A DNA stretch of 64,000 nucleotides from Vibrio campbellii CAIM 519 = NBRC 15631 = ATCC 25920 (GCF_002163755.1 NZ_CP015863.1:2356001-2420000), one strand, 5' to 3'. Shown: positions 17,844 through 25,919, counted from the stretch's first letter. Numbers and translations: made by a program. The notes: generated from the letters alone by a model not told the origin.

Positions 17844-18206
17844 ATGAAAAAAATACTATTAGGCGTATTTTGCGCATTACTTTCTTGTAACGGTATAGCT
17901 CAAACAAATGCGGGGGATGGACAAAAATGGTATGGTCCATTCACCATCGATAAAGTAGCTAGGTATTGGGATGGAGGGCATAAAATGTCGGTTCACGTTA
18001 ATGAAACTCCACAAACTCCTTGTGCTGTATCTAACAGTGAAAAAAAATTCACTTATCAACCTAATAGTGCTGAAACATCCCACGATATGTTCTCGGCAGT
18101 TGCAACCGCTCAAGCACAAAACAAGAGAGTTATGCTTTTGATTGATCGCGCTTGCCACAATGTCCTAGGCTTGAACTTGCACGGTGTCGAGATTTTGAGT
18201 GACTAA
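17844..18206 (+). CDS. Small exported protein of unknown function in the RHS island
   Basis: A 120-residue product from the ATG at 17844; an ATG four codons upstream (17832) is the alternative, and neither has a strong ribosome site. The N terminus is a clear signal sequence (MKKILLGVFCALLSCNGIAQ). LLSC could be a lipobox, otherwise cleavage after AQ. The mature part holds two further cysteines (QTPCAVS and RACHNV) that could form a disulfide, and a pattern MFSAVATAQAQNKRVMLLID then GLNLHGVEI, as in small beta-rich exported proteins. It diverges from the RHS operon. Possible roles are immunity, a partner subunit or unrelated cargo; none is shown. Confidence 0.65.
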   Translation: MKKILLGVFCALLSCNGIAQTNAGDGQKWYGPFTIDKVARYWDGGHKMSVHVNETPQTPCAVSNSEKKFTYQPNSAETSHDMFSAVATAQAQNKRVMLLIDRACHNVLGLNLHGVEILSD

Positions 18207-18222
18207 TTGCTTCTCATAACCG

Positions 18223-18257
18223 CAAGATCAAAAAAGCCGCTGAATTCAGCGGCTTTT
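18223..18257. terminator. Terminator, right copy of the 35-bp direct repeat bounding the RHS island
   Basis: Identical over 35 bases to 10053-10087, in direct orientation, 8170 bp away. It separates the small exported protein gene from the convergent recR gene, the role the single copy would have had between aqpZ and recR before insertion. Confidence 0.9.
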
Positions 18258-18260
18258 TTA

Positions 18261-18860
18261 TTAAATCTTGTGTCGACCTAAGAGTGAGTGTGACAAGGTT
18301 GTCCCATCTACGAGTTCAAGCTCACCACCTACAGGTACACCATGTGCGATGCGGCTGGCGTCGACTTGGTGTTCTTTACAAAGTTCTGCGATGTAATGAG
18401 CCGTCGCTTCCCCTTCTACCGTTGGGTTGGTAGCGAGAATCACCTCAGAGATATCACCTCGGCGCAGACGGTAGTCAAGAACATCAAGACCAATATCACT
18501 TGGACCAATTCCGTCCAACGGTGATAAATGTCCCATCAGTACAAAGTATCGACCCGAGTATTGACCCGTTGCTTCTACTGCTGCGATGTCTGCCGGACTT
18601 TCTACCACACAAATTTGACCATTTTCTTGGCGTTTTGGGTTAGTACAAATATGACAAACTTCTTCTTCAGTGAAAGTACGACACTCGGTGCAATGGCCAA
18701 TTTCTGTCATTGCTTGGCTAAGCGCGTCTGCCAGTTGCAGACCGCCTTTTCTATCACGCTGTAACAAATGAAAGGCCATACGCTGCGCCGACTTGGGGCC
18801 AACCCCAGGTAGACAACGTAAGGCCTCCATCAATTGTTCCAGCATATGACTGGTACGCAT
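18261..18860 (-). CDS. recR: Recombination mediator protein RecR
   Basis: A 199-residue RecR, acting with RecF/RecO to load RecA at single-strand gaps. Visible are the N-terminal helix-hairpin-helix (LPGVGPKSAQRMAFHLL), the four-cysteine zinc finger (CTECRTF...CHICTN), and the Toprim domain (ICVVESPADIAAVE). The length matches E. coli RecR (201). It is the last gene of the dnaX-ybaB-recR run, the order found in many gammaproteobacteria. Confidence 0.97.
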   Translation of the reverse strand: MRTSHMLEQLMEALRCLPGVGPKSAQRMAFHLLQRDRKGGLQLADALSQAMTEIGHCTECRTFTEEEVCHICTNPKRQENGQICVVESPADIAAVEATGQYSGRYFVLMGHLSPLDGIGPSDIGLDVLDYRLRRGDISEVILATNPTVEGEATAHYIAELCKEHQVDASRIAHGVPVGGELELVDGTTLSHSLLGRHKI

Positions 18861-18890
18861 TGAAAATCCGCTTAGTTAGAATTCAGCAGA

Positions 18891-19220
18891 TTAGAATGGC
18901 ATTTTCATGCCTGGTGGTAGTTGCATACCGCCAGTTACCGAAGCCATTTTCTCTTTTTGAGTTTCTTCAACGCGACGTGCTGCATCGTTGAATGCTGCAG
19001 CGATAAGATCTTCTAGCATCTCTTTGTCGTCTTCCATCAGACTTTCATCGATTTCTACACGACGCACACTGTGACTACCAGTGATTGTAACTTTAACTAG
19101 ACCAGCACCAGACTCGCCAGTTACTTCCATATTCGCGATTTCTTCTTGAAGCTTTTGCATGCGATCTTGCATTTGCTGGGCTTGCTTCATTAGGTTGCCC
19201 ATACCGCCTTTACCAAACAT
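18891..19220 (-). CDS. ybaB: YbaB/EbfC nucleoid-associated protein
   Basis: A 109-residue YbaB/EbfC family DNA-binding protein: an N-terminal helix (GNLMKQAQQMQDRMQKLQEE), a central beta sheet (GLVKVTITGSHSVRRVEID), and a Met/Gly/Pro-rich C terminus. These homodimers bind DNA as tweezers. It sits between dnaX and recR as usual, with a 30-bp gap to recR. Confidence 0.96.
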   Translation of the reverse strand: MFGKGGMGNLMKQAQQMQDRMQKLQEEIANMEVTGESGAGLVKVTITGSHSVRRVEIDESLMEDDKEMLEDLIAAAFNDAARRVEETQKEKMASVTGGMQLPPGMKMPF

Positions 19221-19302
19221 GTTTATCTCTCTGGTTTAATTAGGTGTTGCATCTGTTAATGGGGTTGTCATTTTGGGTTTTCAACCCCATTCCGTTCAAT
19301 TT

Positions 19303-21501
19303 TTAGATAGGGCGTACACTATCTTTATCAAGCTCTGCAGCGAATCGACGTTCGATGAACTGAACGTGTGGATCGTTTTCTAAACTGTTCAGCGCTTGCT
19401 GTAATTTCTCTTGGTAGAGTCTATCTCTCAACTCTAGTGGTGTCTCACCACTTTCGCTAACATCAATACTCAGATGACACTCTTCACCCAACACATGGTT
19501 CAGTGCACTGTGCAGCTCACTTTGCGCTCTGTCGGTGTTCAAGTGTGCCTGACTGCCTCTTAATTGTAGCGAAACTGTCGAGCCTTCTTTGTTGAAATGC
19601 GAGTTTAATGCAAGTTGTTCAACCAACTTAGGTGTCTCCATCTTGCTAATCAGGTTCGCCCACTCGCTTTTCTCTAGTGATTCATCAACCAGTTTTTGCG
19701 CCATTTCTGGCGTCTTTTCGTGCTCTAGCGCTTGCTTGAGCTGCGTAGGTGTCAATTGCGTATTGGCTTTCTTTTCAACCGGTTTGGTTGGTCGCCAACG
19801 GTACGCTTCATCCTCTGGAGCTTGTTTTTCAGCTTGAGGAGCAGACTTAGGCGACACCTGCGAGGAATTGCCATGCAATTGCGCTAGACGGTCAATAACC
19901 GATTCTTTTTGTGCAGATGTCGCGTTAGACTTTTTTGGACCACCACTTTGTCCAGGTGCTTGTTGTTGCTGTTGCTGCCCCTGGCGCTGTGAGCGTAATT
20001 GGTGGCGCAGGCCGCTCAAGTTACTGCGAGCTGGTGCCGGCGCAATTTCTTGTGGCTGAGCCTGTTGAGGAGCTTGCTGCGTTGGCGCAGGGTTCTCACT
20101 TATTGGTGGTGCCACATCATATTGTGGAGCCATGTCGTATCCGCCCTGATATTCAGGCTGGTACTGTGGCGCCTCATTCATCGTAACTGGATTATGGGCC
20201 GCTGACTGGCTCGTTGGCTGAGATACGGCTTGTTGTTGCGGTGCCGATGTCATTGGGCGACTTTGCATTTGCTGTGCAGGCGCTTGAGACACTGGTTGCT
20301 GTTGCGATGAAGTCTGTTGAGATGGCAGCTGTGGAGCCGCTTTTGGCTGACTCGTACTCGCAGCTGGCGCGACTTGTGGCTGTGATGACGTCGAAATTAC
20401 GTTTGCACCGTTACCGGCTGATGGGCGGAATGCCATCATACGCAATACAATCATTTCCATGCCGACGCGACCATTAGGTGACAACGTCAGATCTTCACGC
20501 CCTTTTAAAGCAATTTGGTAGTAAAGCTGAACATCTTGCGGCGTTAGAGCTTTACTCAATAATTCGATTTTTTCAGCATCAGGTTGAGCCTGATCCAAGG
20601 TCGATGGCAGAGCTTGATACATCGCGACACGATGAAGCTGCGATGCCAATTGTTGTAACAATCCATCCCACTCCACACCGTTTGATGCAAGTTGCTGGAT
20701 TTTGTCCATCGCCTGTTGAGGTTGCTTACTGCTGATCGATTCCAGCAAGTGAATCGCTTGGTCTGTATCGATCGTCCCAAGCATATGGCTTACGATATCG
20801 GTTTGAATCGTACCGTTGCCTAGGGCGATAGCTTGGTCAGTAAGGCTAAGTGCATCACGCATACTGCCATCTGCAGCGTGCGAGATCATGCCAAGTGCTC
20901 TTGCTTCTGCAGAAACTTGTTCATTTTCCAGAATATGGTCAAGTTGCTGATGAATATCATCAACACTGATTGGCTTGAGGTGGAACTGCAAACAGCGCGA
21001 CAAAATCGTCACTGGCAGTTTTTGTGGATCCGTCGTAGCCAACAAGAACTTCACATACTCTGGCGGCTCTTCCAACGTTTTTAACAGCGCATTGAAAGAG
21101 TGACGCGAAAGCATGTGTACCTCATCGATGAGGTACACTTTAAAACGTCCACGAGCAGGTTTGTATTGAACGTTGTCTAACAATTCACGAGTGTCTTCAA
21201 CTTTAGTACGAGAAGCTGCATCGATCTCTAATAGGTCAACAAAGCGACCTTCATCAATCTCACGACAGGTATCACACTCACCACAAGGGTTGGCAGTAAT
21301 CCCCGTTTCACAGTTCAGGCCCTTAGCAAACAGTCGGCCAATCGACGTTTTACCAACGCCTCGCGTACCGCTAAATAGGTACGCATGGTGTAAGCGATTT
21401 TGCGCTAACGCGTTCTCTAGAGCCGTCAGGACATGGTTCTGCCCGACGACTTGATCAAACTTGTTAGGACGCCATTTTCGCGCTAAAGCTAAATAACTCA
21501 T
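19303..21501 (-). CDS. dnaX: DNA polymerase III subunits tau and gamma
   Basis: A 732-residue tau, the clamp-loader ATPase that also links polymerase cores and helicase. The Walker A is GTRGVGKTS (residues 45-53), a four-Cys zinc module follows (CETG...CGECDTC), then DEVH (Walker B) and the sensor LLATTDPQKLP. Residues about 370-530 are a Gln/Pro-rich linker, then the tau-specific C-terminal domains. A heptamer A AAA AAG at codons 522-524, in frame, with a 6-base spacer and a strong downstream stem, indicates -1 frameshifting. The shifted frame reads GTC TAA, giving gamma of 525 residues. Confidence 0.97.
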   Translation of the reverse strand: MSYLALARKWRPNKFDQVVGQNHVLTALENALAQNRLHHAYLFSGTRGVGKTSIGRLFAKGLNCETGITANPCGECDTCREIDEGRFVDLLEIDAASRTKVEDTRELLDNVQYKPARGRFKVYLIDEVHMLSRHSFNALLKTLEEPPEYVKFLLATTDPQKLPVTILSRCLQFHLKPISVDDIHQQLDHILENEQVSAEARALGMISHAADGSMRDALSLTDQAIALGNGTIQTDIVSHMLGTIDTDQAIHLLESISSKQPQQAMDKIQQLASNGVEWDGLLQQLASQLHRVAMYQALPSTLDQAQPDAEKIELLSKALTPQDVQLYYQIALKGREDLTLSPNGRVGMEMIVLRMMAFRPSAGNGANVISTSSQPQVAPAASTSQPKAAPQLPSQQTSSQQQPVSQAPAQQMQSRPMTSAPQQQAVSQPTSQSAAHNPVTMNEAPQYQPEYQGGYDMAPQYDVAPPISENPAPTQQAPQQAQPQEIAPAPARSNLSGLRHQLRSQRQGQQQQQQAPGQSGGPKKSNATSAQKESVIDRLAQLHGNSSQVSPKSAPQAEKQAPEDEAYRWRPTKPVEKKANTQLTPTQLKQALEHEKTPEMAQKLVDESLEKSEWANLISKMETPKLVEQLALNSHFNKEGSTVSLQLRGSQAHLNTDRAQSELHSALNHVLGEECHLSIDVSESGETPLELRDRLYQEKLQQALNSLENDPHVQFIERRFAAELDKDSVRPI
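19851..19936 (-). promoter_or_regulatory. dnaX: Programmed -1 ribosomal frameshift signal in dnaX
   Basis: On the minus strand AAAAAAG (19936-19930) in phase A AAA AAG is followed by the spacer TCTAAC and an 11-bp stem (19923-19913 with 19861-19851, one G-T pair). The loop encloses smaller hairpins, including AATTGC-ATG-GCAATT. After slippage the next codons are GTC and the stop TAA. This is the E. coli dnaX arrangement. Confidence 0.85.
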
Positions 21502-21509
21502 TGAATGTA

Positions 21510-22055
21510 TTAGTGTCCTTCAAACTCGCAAATGCTGTATACGTTCAGACCTAGACCTTCTAGGCGCTTATCACCACCAATTTCTGGTAGGTTGATAACG
21601 AAAGCAGCGTGCTCTACCTCACCACCTAATTGGCGGATCAGTTTTGTTGTTGCTTCAATTGTGCCGCCAGTTGCTAGCAGATCGTCAACAACCAATACTT
21701 TATCGCCTTCTACGATTGCATCGGTATGAATTTCTAGCGTATCAACACCGTACTCAAGCTCGTAAGATTGAGCGATTGTAGGGCGAGGCAATTTACCTGG
21801 CTTACGCACAGGAACAAAGCCAACACCGAGTTCAAGTGCTAGAGGTGCACCAAATAGGAAACCACGCGCTTCTGTACCAACCACTTTTGTAAAGCCCATG
21901 TCTTTGTATCGCTCAACCAGTAGGTTAATCGTTGCTTGGTACGCTTTTGCGTCTTCAAGAAGGCTAGTTACGTCGCGGAAAAGAATGCCTGGTTTTGGGT
22001 AATCTTGAATGCTTTTGATGCTAGATCTGATCAGTGAAATTGTTTCTGTAGTCAT
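21510..22055 (-). CDS. apt: Adenine phosphoribosyltransferase
   Basis: A 181-residue cytoplasmic purine salvage enzyme making AMP from adenine and PRPP. The PRPP-binding motif VLVVDDLLATGGTI is near residue 125, the flexible-loop region PRPTIAQSYELEYG precedes it, and GTEARGFLFGAPLA carries the adenine-pocket signature. It lies 8 bp upstream of dnaX on the same strand and probably shares its transcript, as in E. coli. Confidence 0.97.
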   Translation of the reverse strand: MTTETISLIRSSIKSIQDYPKPGILFRDVTSLLEDAKAYQATINLLVERYKDMGFTKVVGTEARGFLFGAPLALELGVGFVPVRKPGKLPRPTIAQSYELEYGVDTLEIHTDAIVEGDKVLVVDDLLATGGTIEATTKLIRQLGGEVEHAAFVINLPEIGGDKRLEGLGLNVYSICEFEGH

Positions 22056-22181
22056 AATACCGATTTACTTAGATTGGCTCATCACCCTCTGTTCTTATCG
22101 CAGTATATATGAGGGCAACAAACAATAGGTTTTCAGCGCTATGAGCTCAATTGAATCGAAGTCACAGACGCTGAAAATACA

Positions 22182-22206
22182 AACGCCCACTCGAAGAGCG
22201 GGCACA
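22182..22206 (-). terminator. Hairpin after ybaN
   Basis: On the minus strand GCCCGCTC-TTC-GAGTGGGC (one G-T pair, a UUCG-type cap) follows the ybaN stop, with GTTTG rather than a clean T run after it. Confidence 0.5.
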
Positions 22207-22221
22207 CTATTCTCTACAATC

Positions 22222-22614
22222 TTAGTGATTTTCTTCCCTGTCAGCAACCAACTCAGTCACAGGCAGACGTATAAACCAACTCAGTAAAACGATTAGCATC
22301 ACTAAAAGCGCAATTTTCACCCAAGTAATGGGCGCAACAATGATAGAAACGGTGAAACTCAGCACGATGAAGAACGCACCACGTTGTTTTACCTTGCGCG
22401 TGACAGCGCGGTTTTTGTGCCAATTTTCCAGCATAGGGCCAAATGTATTGTGATCATGCAACCAACGATGAAACGCAGGGCTACCACGCATAAAGCAAGC
22501 GCTAGCGAGAAGAATAAACGGTGTTGTGGGTAATAGAGGAAGGACGATACCGGCAATGCCGAGCATCATGCAGAGTCCACCAGCAATATTGAAAAAGTAA
22601 CGCTTAATAAGAAT
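22222..22614 (-). CDS. ybaN: YbaN/DUF454-family inner-membrane protein (probable ATT start)
   Basis: A small inner-membrane protein of the YbaN (DUF454) family, function unknown, with hydrophobic segments around residues 8-45 and 80-115 and the family signature LPLLPTTPFILLASACF. An ATG at 22569 would remove most of the first membrane segment. Reading back in frame, an ATT at 22614 sits six bases after a perfect GGAG, adds 15 residues (LIKRYFFNIAGG...) and gives 130 residues, matching the E. coli N terminus in length. No ATG, GTG or TTG exists between the upstream stop and 22569 in this frame. The start choice is inference. Confidence 0.82.
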   Translation of the reverse strand: MLIKRYFFNIAGGLCMMLGIAGIVLPLLPTTPFILLASACFMRGSPAFHRWLHDHNTFGPMLENWHKNRAVTRKVKQRGAFFIVLSFTVSIIVAPITWVKIALLVMLIVLLSWFIRLPVTELVADREENH

Positions 22615-22641
22615 AGTGGACTCCAGTAGACAATCGTTCGA

Positions 22642-22773
22642 TTAAAAACCTGCGTAACCGTTCATTACGCGAATCCAAGTTAGCGTTGCAGGTAAAGTTG
22701 GGATCAAAAGGACTGCAATGAAACCTAGAAAGTAAAAAATATTATAAGGTTCTTTAAAATCTTTGTCTGCCAT
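22642..22773 (-). CDS. Unlisted 43-residue small membrane protein
   Basis: A short frame from ATG 22773 to TAA 22642 encodes 43 residues: a polar start (MADKDFKEPYN), one membrane segment (IFYFLGFIAVLLIPTLP) and a short tail with Arg. AGAAG sits about eight bases before the start. It ends 27 bp before the proposed ybaN start, so both may be co-transcribed. I know of no function. It is below usual length cut-offs. Confidence 0.6.
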   Translation of the reverse strand: MADKDFKEPYNIFYFLGFIAVLLIPTLPATLTWIRVMNGYAGF

Positions 22774-22954
22774 GTTGCTTCTTCTCACTTGTTGACTTTA
22801 CTTCTCCCACATACATATCGTTAAATTATCGTTGCATAATTGGGGAATTATTGTTTTAGACGCTGACTATACCCTAAACAACAAATGCTAAACACCAGTA
22901 AAAAGCAAGGTTATTGAGCAAAATGAGCTCGCTAAGTGGTTGCGGCAGGCAGTA

Positions 22955-23560
22955 AATTACCACCTTCTAAAGAAGGTGGCTTTGTGTGAGCCCCCTAAAA
23001 GGGGGCCTTTGTTTAATCCAACGCCAACTGGTGCTGCTCTACTCGCTCTTGCTTCTCTTGGTGTCTTACATATCGGCGTATGATTTCTTCATTGATTCCT
23101 ACACTATCGACAAAATAGCCTCTTTGCCAAAAGTGATTACCCCAAAGCCTGTTCTTCCTGAGATGAGGAAACTTACTAAATAGCTTTAAGGCTATTTTGC
23201 CTTTCAATACCCCCATCAACTTGGATATCGATAGCTTTGGTGGAATCTTTACTACTAAATGCACGTGGTCAACTTGTATATTTAACTCTACTACTTCACA
23301 TCCAAGTTGATTACAGTAAACATAAATACATCGATAAACTTCTTTACCTATATTGTTCTTCAAGATCCTAAATCGATACTTTGGAGTCCACACTATATGA
23401 TATTGACATCGCCAAAATACGTGGGAAGCTTGATTGTATCTACTCATGTTATTTGTCCTCTTTGACTTCTGGAAAAATCAAAGACGCATTTAGCATGAGT
23501 AGTTTTACAGGCAAAGCCGAAACGGATGATAACCACCTACTGAAGTAGGTGGTTTAGGGC
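22955..23560 (-). mobile_element. IS200-type insertion sequence (IS200/IS605 family, single tnpA)
   Basis: A single tnpA is bracketed by two similar subterminal hairpins: CCACCTTC-TAAA-GAAGGTGG (22960-22979) at the right end of the element and CCACCTAC-TGAA-GTAGGTGG (23533-23552) at its left end. There are no terminal inverted repeats or target duplications, as expected for HUH-Y1 elements. A GCCCCC/GGGGGC hairpin (22990-23006) lies just after the tnpA stop. Size and layout are like V. cholerae IS1004. The exact ends cannot be fixed from sequence alone. Confidence 0.85.
23013..23447 (-). CDS. tnpA: IS200/IS605-family transposase TnpA (HUH-Y1)
   Basis: A 144-residue single-strand transposase. 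The HUH metal motif is VDHVHLVV (His61, His63) and the catalytic tyrosine is Tyr126 in IRRYVRHQEKQ; WGNHFWQRGYFVDSVG is the usual preceding stretch. The frame is intact and full length, so the element may be active. It inserts in the gap between the small-protein/ybaN unit and rssB and does not break a gene. Confidence 0.95.
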   Translation of the reverse strand: MSRYNQASHVFWRCQYHIVWTPKYRFRILKNNIGKEVYRCIYVYCNQLGCEVVELNIQVDHVHLVVKIPPKLSISKLMGVLKGKIALKLFSKFPHLRKNRLWGNHFWQRGYFVDSVGINEEIIRRYVRHQEKQERVEQHQLALD

Positions 23561-23567
23561 TGAAAAT

Positions 23568-23597
23568 AAAAAAGCAGCTTCAAAAAGCTGCTTTTTC
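23568..23597. terminator. Terminator after rssB
   Basis: AAAAAGCAGCTT and its complement (loop CAAA) are followed by T tracts on both strands. It ends rssB on the minus strand and shields it from the insertion sequence. Confidence 0.8.
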
Positions 23598-23627
23598 ACA
23601 GTGATTGGTAGCCGCAGTTATTGATAG

Positions 23628-24734
23628 TTACATCAGGCGGTTTAATCGGCTGATGTTAAGACTAAAGCTCGATGAACCAAGACAACCGATAGAGAGTTGC
23701 CCGTTGGTTTTCAGAGGTAAATCTCTTGTAATGAAATTTTTCAAACTTCCATCACCAAGTCTATTTGCAGCTGCTATGTGTTGATTTTCATGGCCATTAG
23801 ACCACTGACTATCAAGCCCCGCAGGCAGAATCGAAACCGAAGCCGAGGCTAGATCCGCAATACCAAAAACGGCATCTACTGCGCCCGCACACTCAGAGCA
23901 CTGAATGCCCTTTTCGATGATTTCAACCATGTCTTTCAGATCGGCGCTAAAGCTTTTTAAGTTACGTAAGTAATCATCGAACAACGCACGGACTAATAGC
24001 GTAGTCGCCACACCGTCTTTGTCTAACGAAGCTGAATCCACCAGGTAGAAAGCGAATTGACCGTTCATCAACCATCGATAATCAAACACTAAAGGCATGA
24101 CATCGGTGGATTGAAGTAAACGATACGAGCAATTCCAATCACCCTGCGACGTGTCTTTCTCAGGGAGCAGAGCATGAAGCAAGTCCCGCGCTGCGTTTGG
24201 ATTTTCTTGTAGATACTCCAAATGCCAATGAAGTTCTTGTTCATCTGGCATTTCCCCACCGTCATCAACACGAAACCACTGACTTGAAAAGTCGCGTTGC
24301 TCCGCAAAATGACAGTCTGAATCCTCAAGCGTGTTTTCTATCGCTTTAGACAAATGTTCATAGTTTCCGATTGGTTTTGGTAAAAAGTCTTTGATGCCGA
24401 AACGCAATGCTTTCGCAACGTCTGACATCTCATCAGTCCCAGAAACGACGATTAATGGCATCGACGGATACTCTAGACTAACTTCCTCGACAAATTCGAT
24501 CCCGTCTAAAACGGGCATAGATAAGTCACACAAGACAAGGTCTGGGTGGCATTCCCTTAGTTGTTGAAGCGCCTCAAGGCCATTCTCAGCTTCGACTACC
24601 TTAAAACCCTGACTTTCCAAATAAGCACTAGTCACTTTGCGAAATATCGGGTCATCGTCCACCAACATGATGAGTTTTTGATTGACCATTTCTTGCGCCG
24701 AGACCATTGCCGTTTGACTGTGAGTCTTAAACAT
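23628..24734 (-). CDS. rssB: RssB-like response regulator (sigma-S proteolysis adaptor)
   Basis: A 368-residue protein with an N-terminal receiver domain (LIMLVDDDPIF; phospho-acceptor Asp70 in VLCDLSMPVLDG; Lys120 in FLPKP) and a C-terminal degenerate PP2C-like domain (AFYLVDSASLDKDGVATTLLVRALF), as in E. coli RssB, which delivers sigma-S to ClpXP. The ATG at 24734 is chosen: GAGGTG lies seven to twelve bases upstream. A GTG at 24749 would overlap that site. The acidic PP2C metal ligands seem not conserved, consistent with a pseudophosphatase. It is divergent from aphB. Confidence 0.87.
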   Translation of the reverse strand: MFKTHSQTAMVSAQEMVNQKLIMLVDDDPIFRKVTSAYLESQGFKVVEAENGLEALQQLRECHPDLVLCDLSMPVLDGIEFVEEVSLEYPSMPLIVVSGTDEMSDVAKALRFGIKDFLPKPIGNYEHLSKAIENTLEDSDCHFAEQRDFSSQWFRVDDGGEMPDEQELHWHLEYLQENPNAARDLLHALLPEKDTSQGDWNCSYRLLQSTDVMPLVFDYRWLMNGQFAFYLVDSASLDKDGVATTLLVRALFDDYLRNLKSFSADLKDMVEIIEKGIQCSECAGAVDAVFGIADLASASVSILPAGLDSQWSNGHENQHIAAANRLGDGSLKNFITRDLPLKTNGQLSIGCLGSSSFSLNISRLNRLM

Positions 24735-24956
24735 ACCTTTGCACCTCACAAAGCTCAGTCAAAAAACAAATTTCTACGTTATTATTTTTGTTGTATTTAC
24801 ATCTTACAAAACGTTATGCAGCAAGACGTCAGGCCCTTTCACCTTGTTATAAACCCTAGCCTTAAATTGACGTTTATACAAATATTCCATGGTTTATCAG
24901 TGTTTACTAAAAGCGCTATGCTGTGTTCAAATGGTGCAACATGTTGACTTAAAGCA

Positions 24957-24974
24957 AACTTTGATCACAAAGTT
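24957..24974. promoter_or_regulatory. Inverted repeat in the rssB/aphB intergenic region
   Basis: AACTTTG-ATCA-CAAAGTT, a perfect 7-bp palindrome, is centred about 54 bp before the aphB ATG. It is a possible operator; no known consensus is matched with confidence. Confidence 0.4.
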
Positions 24975-25018
24975 AATTATAAATTAGCCATAAACGGTAG
25001 TTTAATGTGTCTGGAAAT

Positions 25019-25894
25019 ATGAAATTAGATGATCTAAACCTATTTCGATTGGTTGTCGAAAATGGGAGCTATACCGCAACTTCGCGAAAAACCATGATTC
25101 CGGTGGCAACCATCACCCGACGCATTCAAGCGCTAGAAGACTCTGTCAATCTTCGATTGCTGAACCGTCACGCGCGTAAGCTTTCTCTGACTGAAGCAGG
25201 GGAACGCTTTTACCATGAATGCTCACCACTGTTGCAACGCCTAACCTCAACCGCTGAAGAGATTACGGATGACTGTCGTGGGGCATCGGGCAAGATAAAA
25301 ATCTCTGCCCCGTACAACCTGACAAAGCGCATGATGATGCCAATGTTCAATGCGTTCATGAAACAGTACCCAGATATCAACATCGAACTGACAACGGAAA
25401 GCAATGCCGATCAACTTGATCCTACTGAGTGGGATGTGATCTTCCGTGTTGGTCCACAACGTGATTCAAGCTTGATTGCACGTAAAATCGGTGAAGTGAA
25501 AGACATCCTGGTCGCTAGTCCTGATTACTTGAACGCAAACCCAGCGCCAAATCATGCTGAAGAGCTTTCTAACCACTCTTTGCTAAAAGGCTCACCACTC
25601 ATCAAGTGGACCCTGATCAACAGCAAGGGCGAGTCTGTGGTGAACGTAGAACGCGGCCGTTTCCAAGCTAACGCACTGAACGTAGTACGAAGCTCTTGTT
25701 CAGAAGGTTTAGGTATTACTTTGATGCCTGACGTGATGATCAAAGAGTACATCGAAAGTGGTGACCTAGTGCGTATACTGCCTGATTGGAGCGCAAACCC
25801 GCGCGACATCTACATGCTGTACAACCACAAAGATCACTTACCAGAGAAAGTGCGCTTGTTCATCGACTTTGTGATTGCTTACAACATTCACTAA
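25019..25894 (+). CDS. aphB: LysR-family virulence regulator AphB
   Basis: A 291-residue LysR-type regulator, very close from memory to V. cholerae AphB in sequence (MKLDDLNLFRLVVENGSYT, MIPVATITRRIQALEDS, TEWDVIFRVGPQRDSSLIAR) and identical in length when begun at the ATG 25019 instead of an upstream GTG at 25007. The winged helix-turn-helix is at residues 1-60 and the periplasmic-binding-fold effector domain at about 90-291. Cysteines occur in HECSPLL, DDCRGA and SSCSEGLG (Cys227); thiol switching is known for the family member in V. cholerae. It activates virulence and acid or anaerobic responses in Vibrio. A strong terminator follows. Confidence 0.92.
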   Translation: MKLDDLNLFRLVVENGSYTATSRKTMIPVATITRRIQALEDSVNLRLLNRHARKLSLTEAGERFYHECSPLLQRLTSTAEEITDDCRGASGKIKISAPYNLTKRMMMPMFNAFMKQYPDINIELTTESNADQLDPTEWDVIFRVGPQRDSSLIARKIGEVKDILVASPDYLNANPAPNHAEELSNHSLLKGSPLIKWTLINSKGESVVNVERGRFQANALNVVRSSCSEGLGITLMPDVMIKEYIESGDLVRILPDWSANPRDIYMLYNHKDHLPEKVRLFIDFVIAYNIH

Positions 25895-25919
25895 GCTGAA
25901 AAACATAAGCGAATAGAAA

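Noticed and set aside
19868..20477. Several plus-strand frames opposite the dnaX Gln/Pro-rich linker
   Set aside because: Low-complexity antisense frames caused by repeated CAG/CAA codons.
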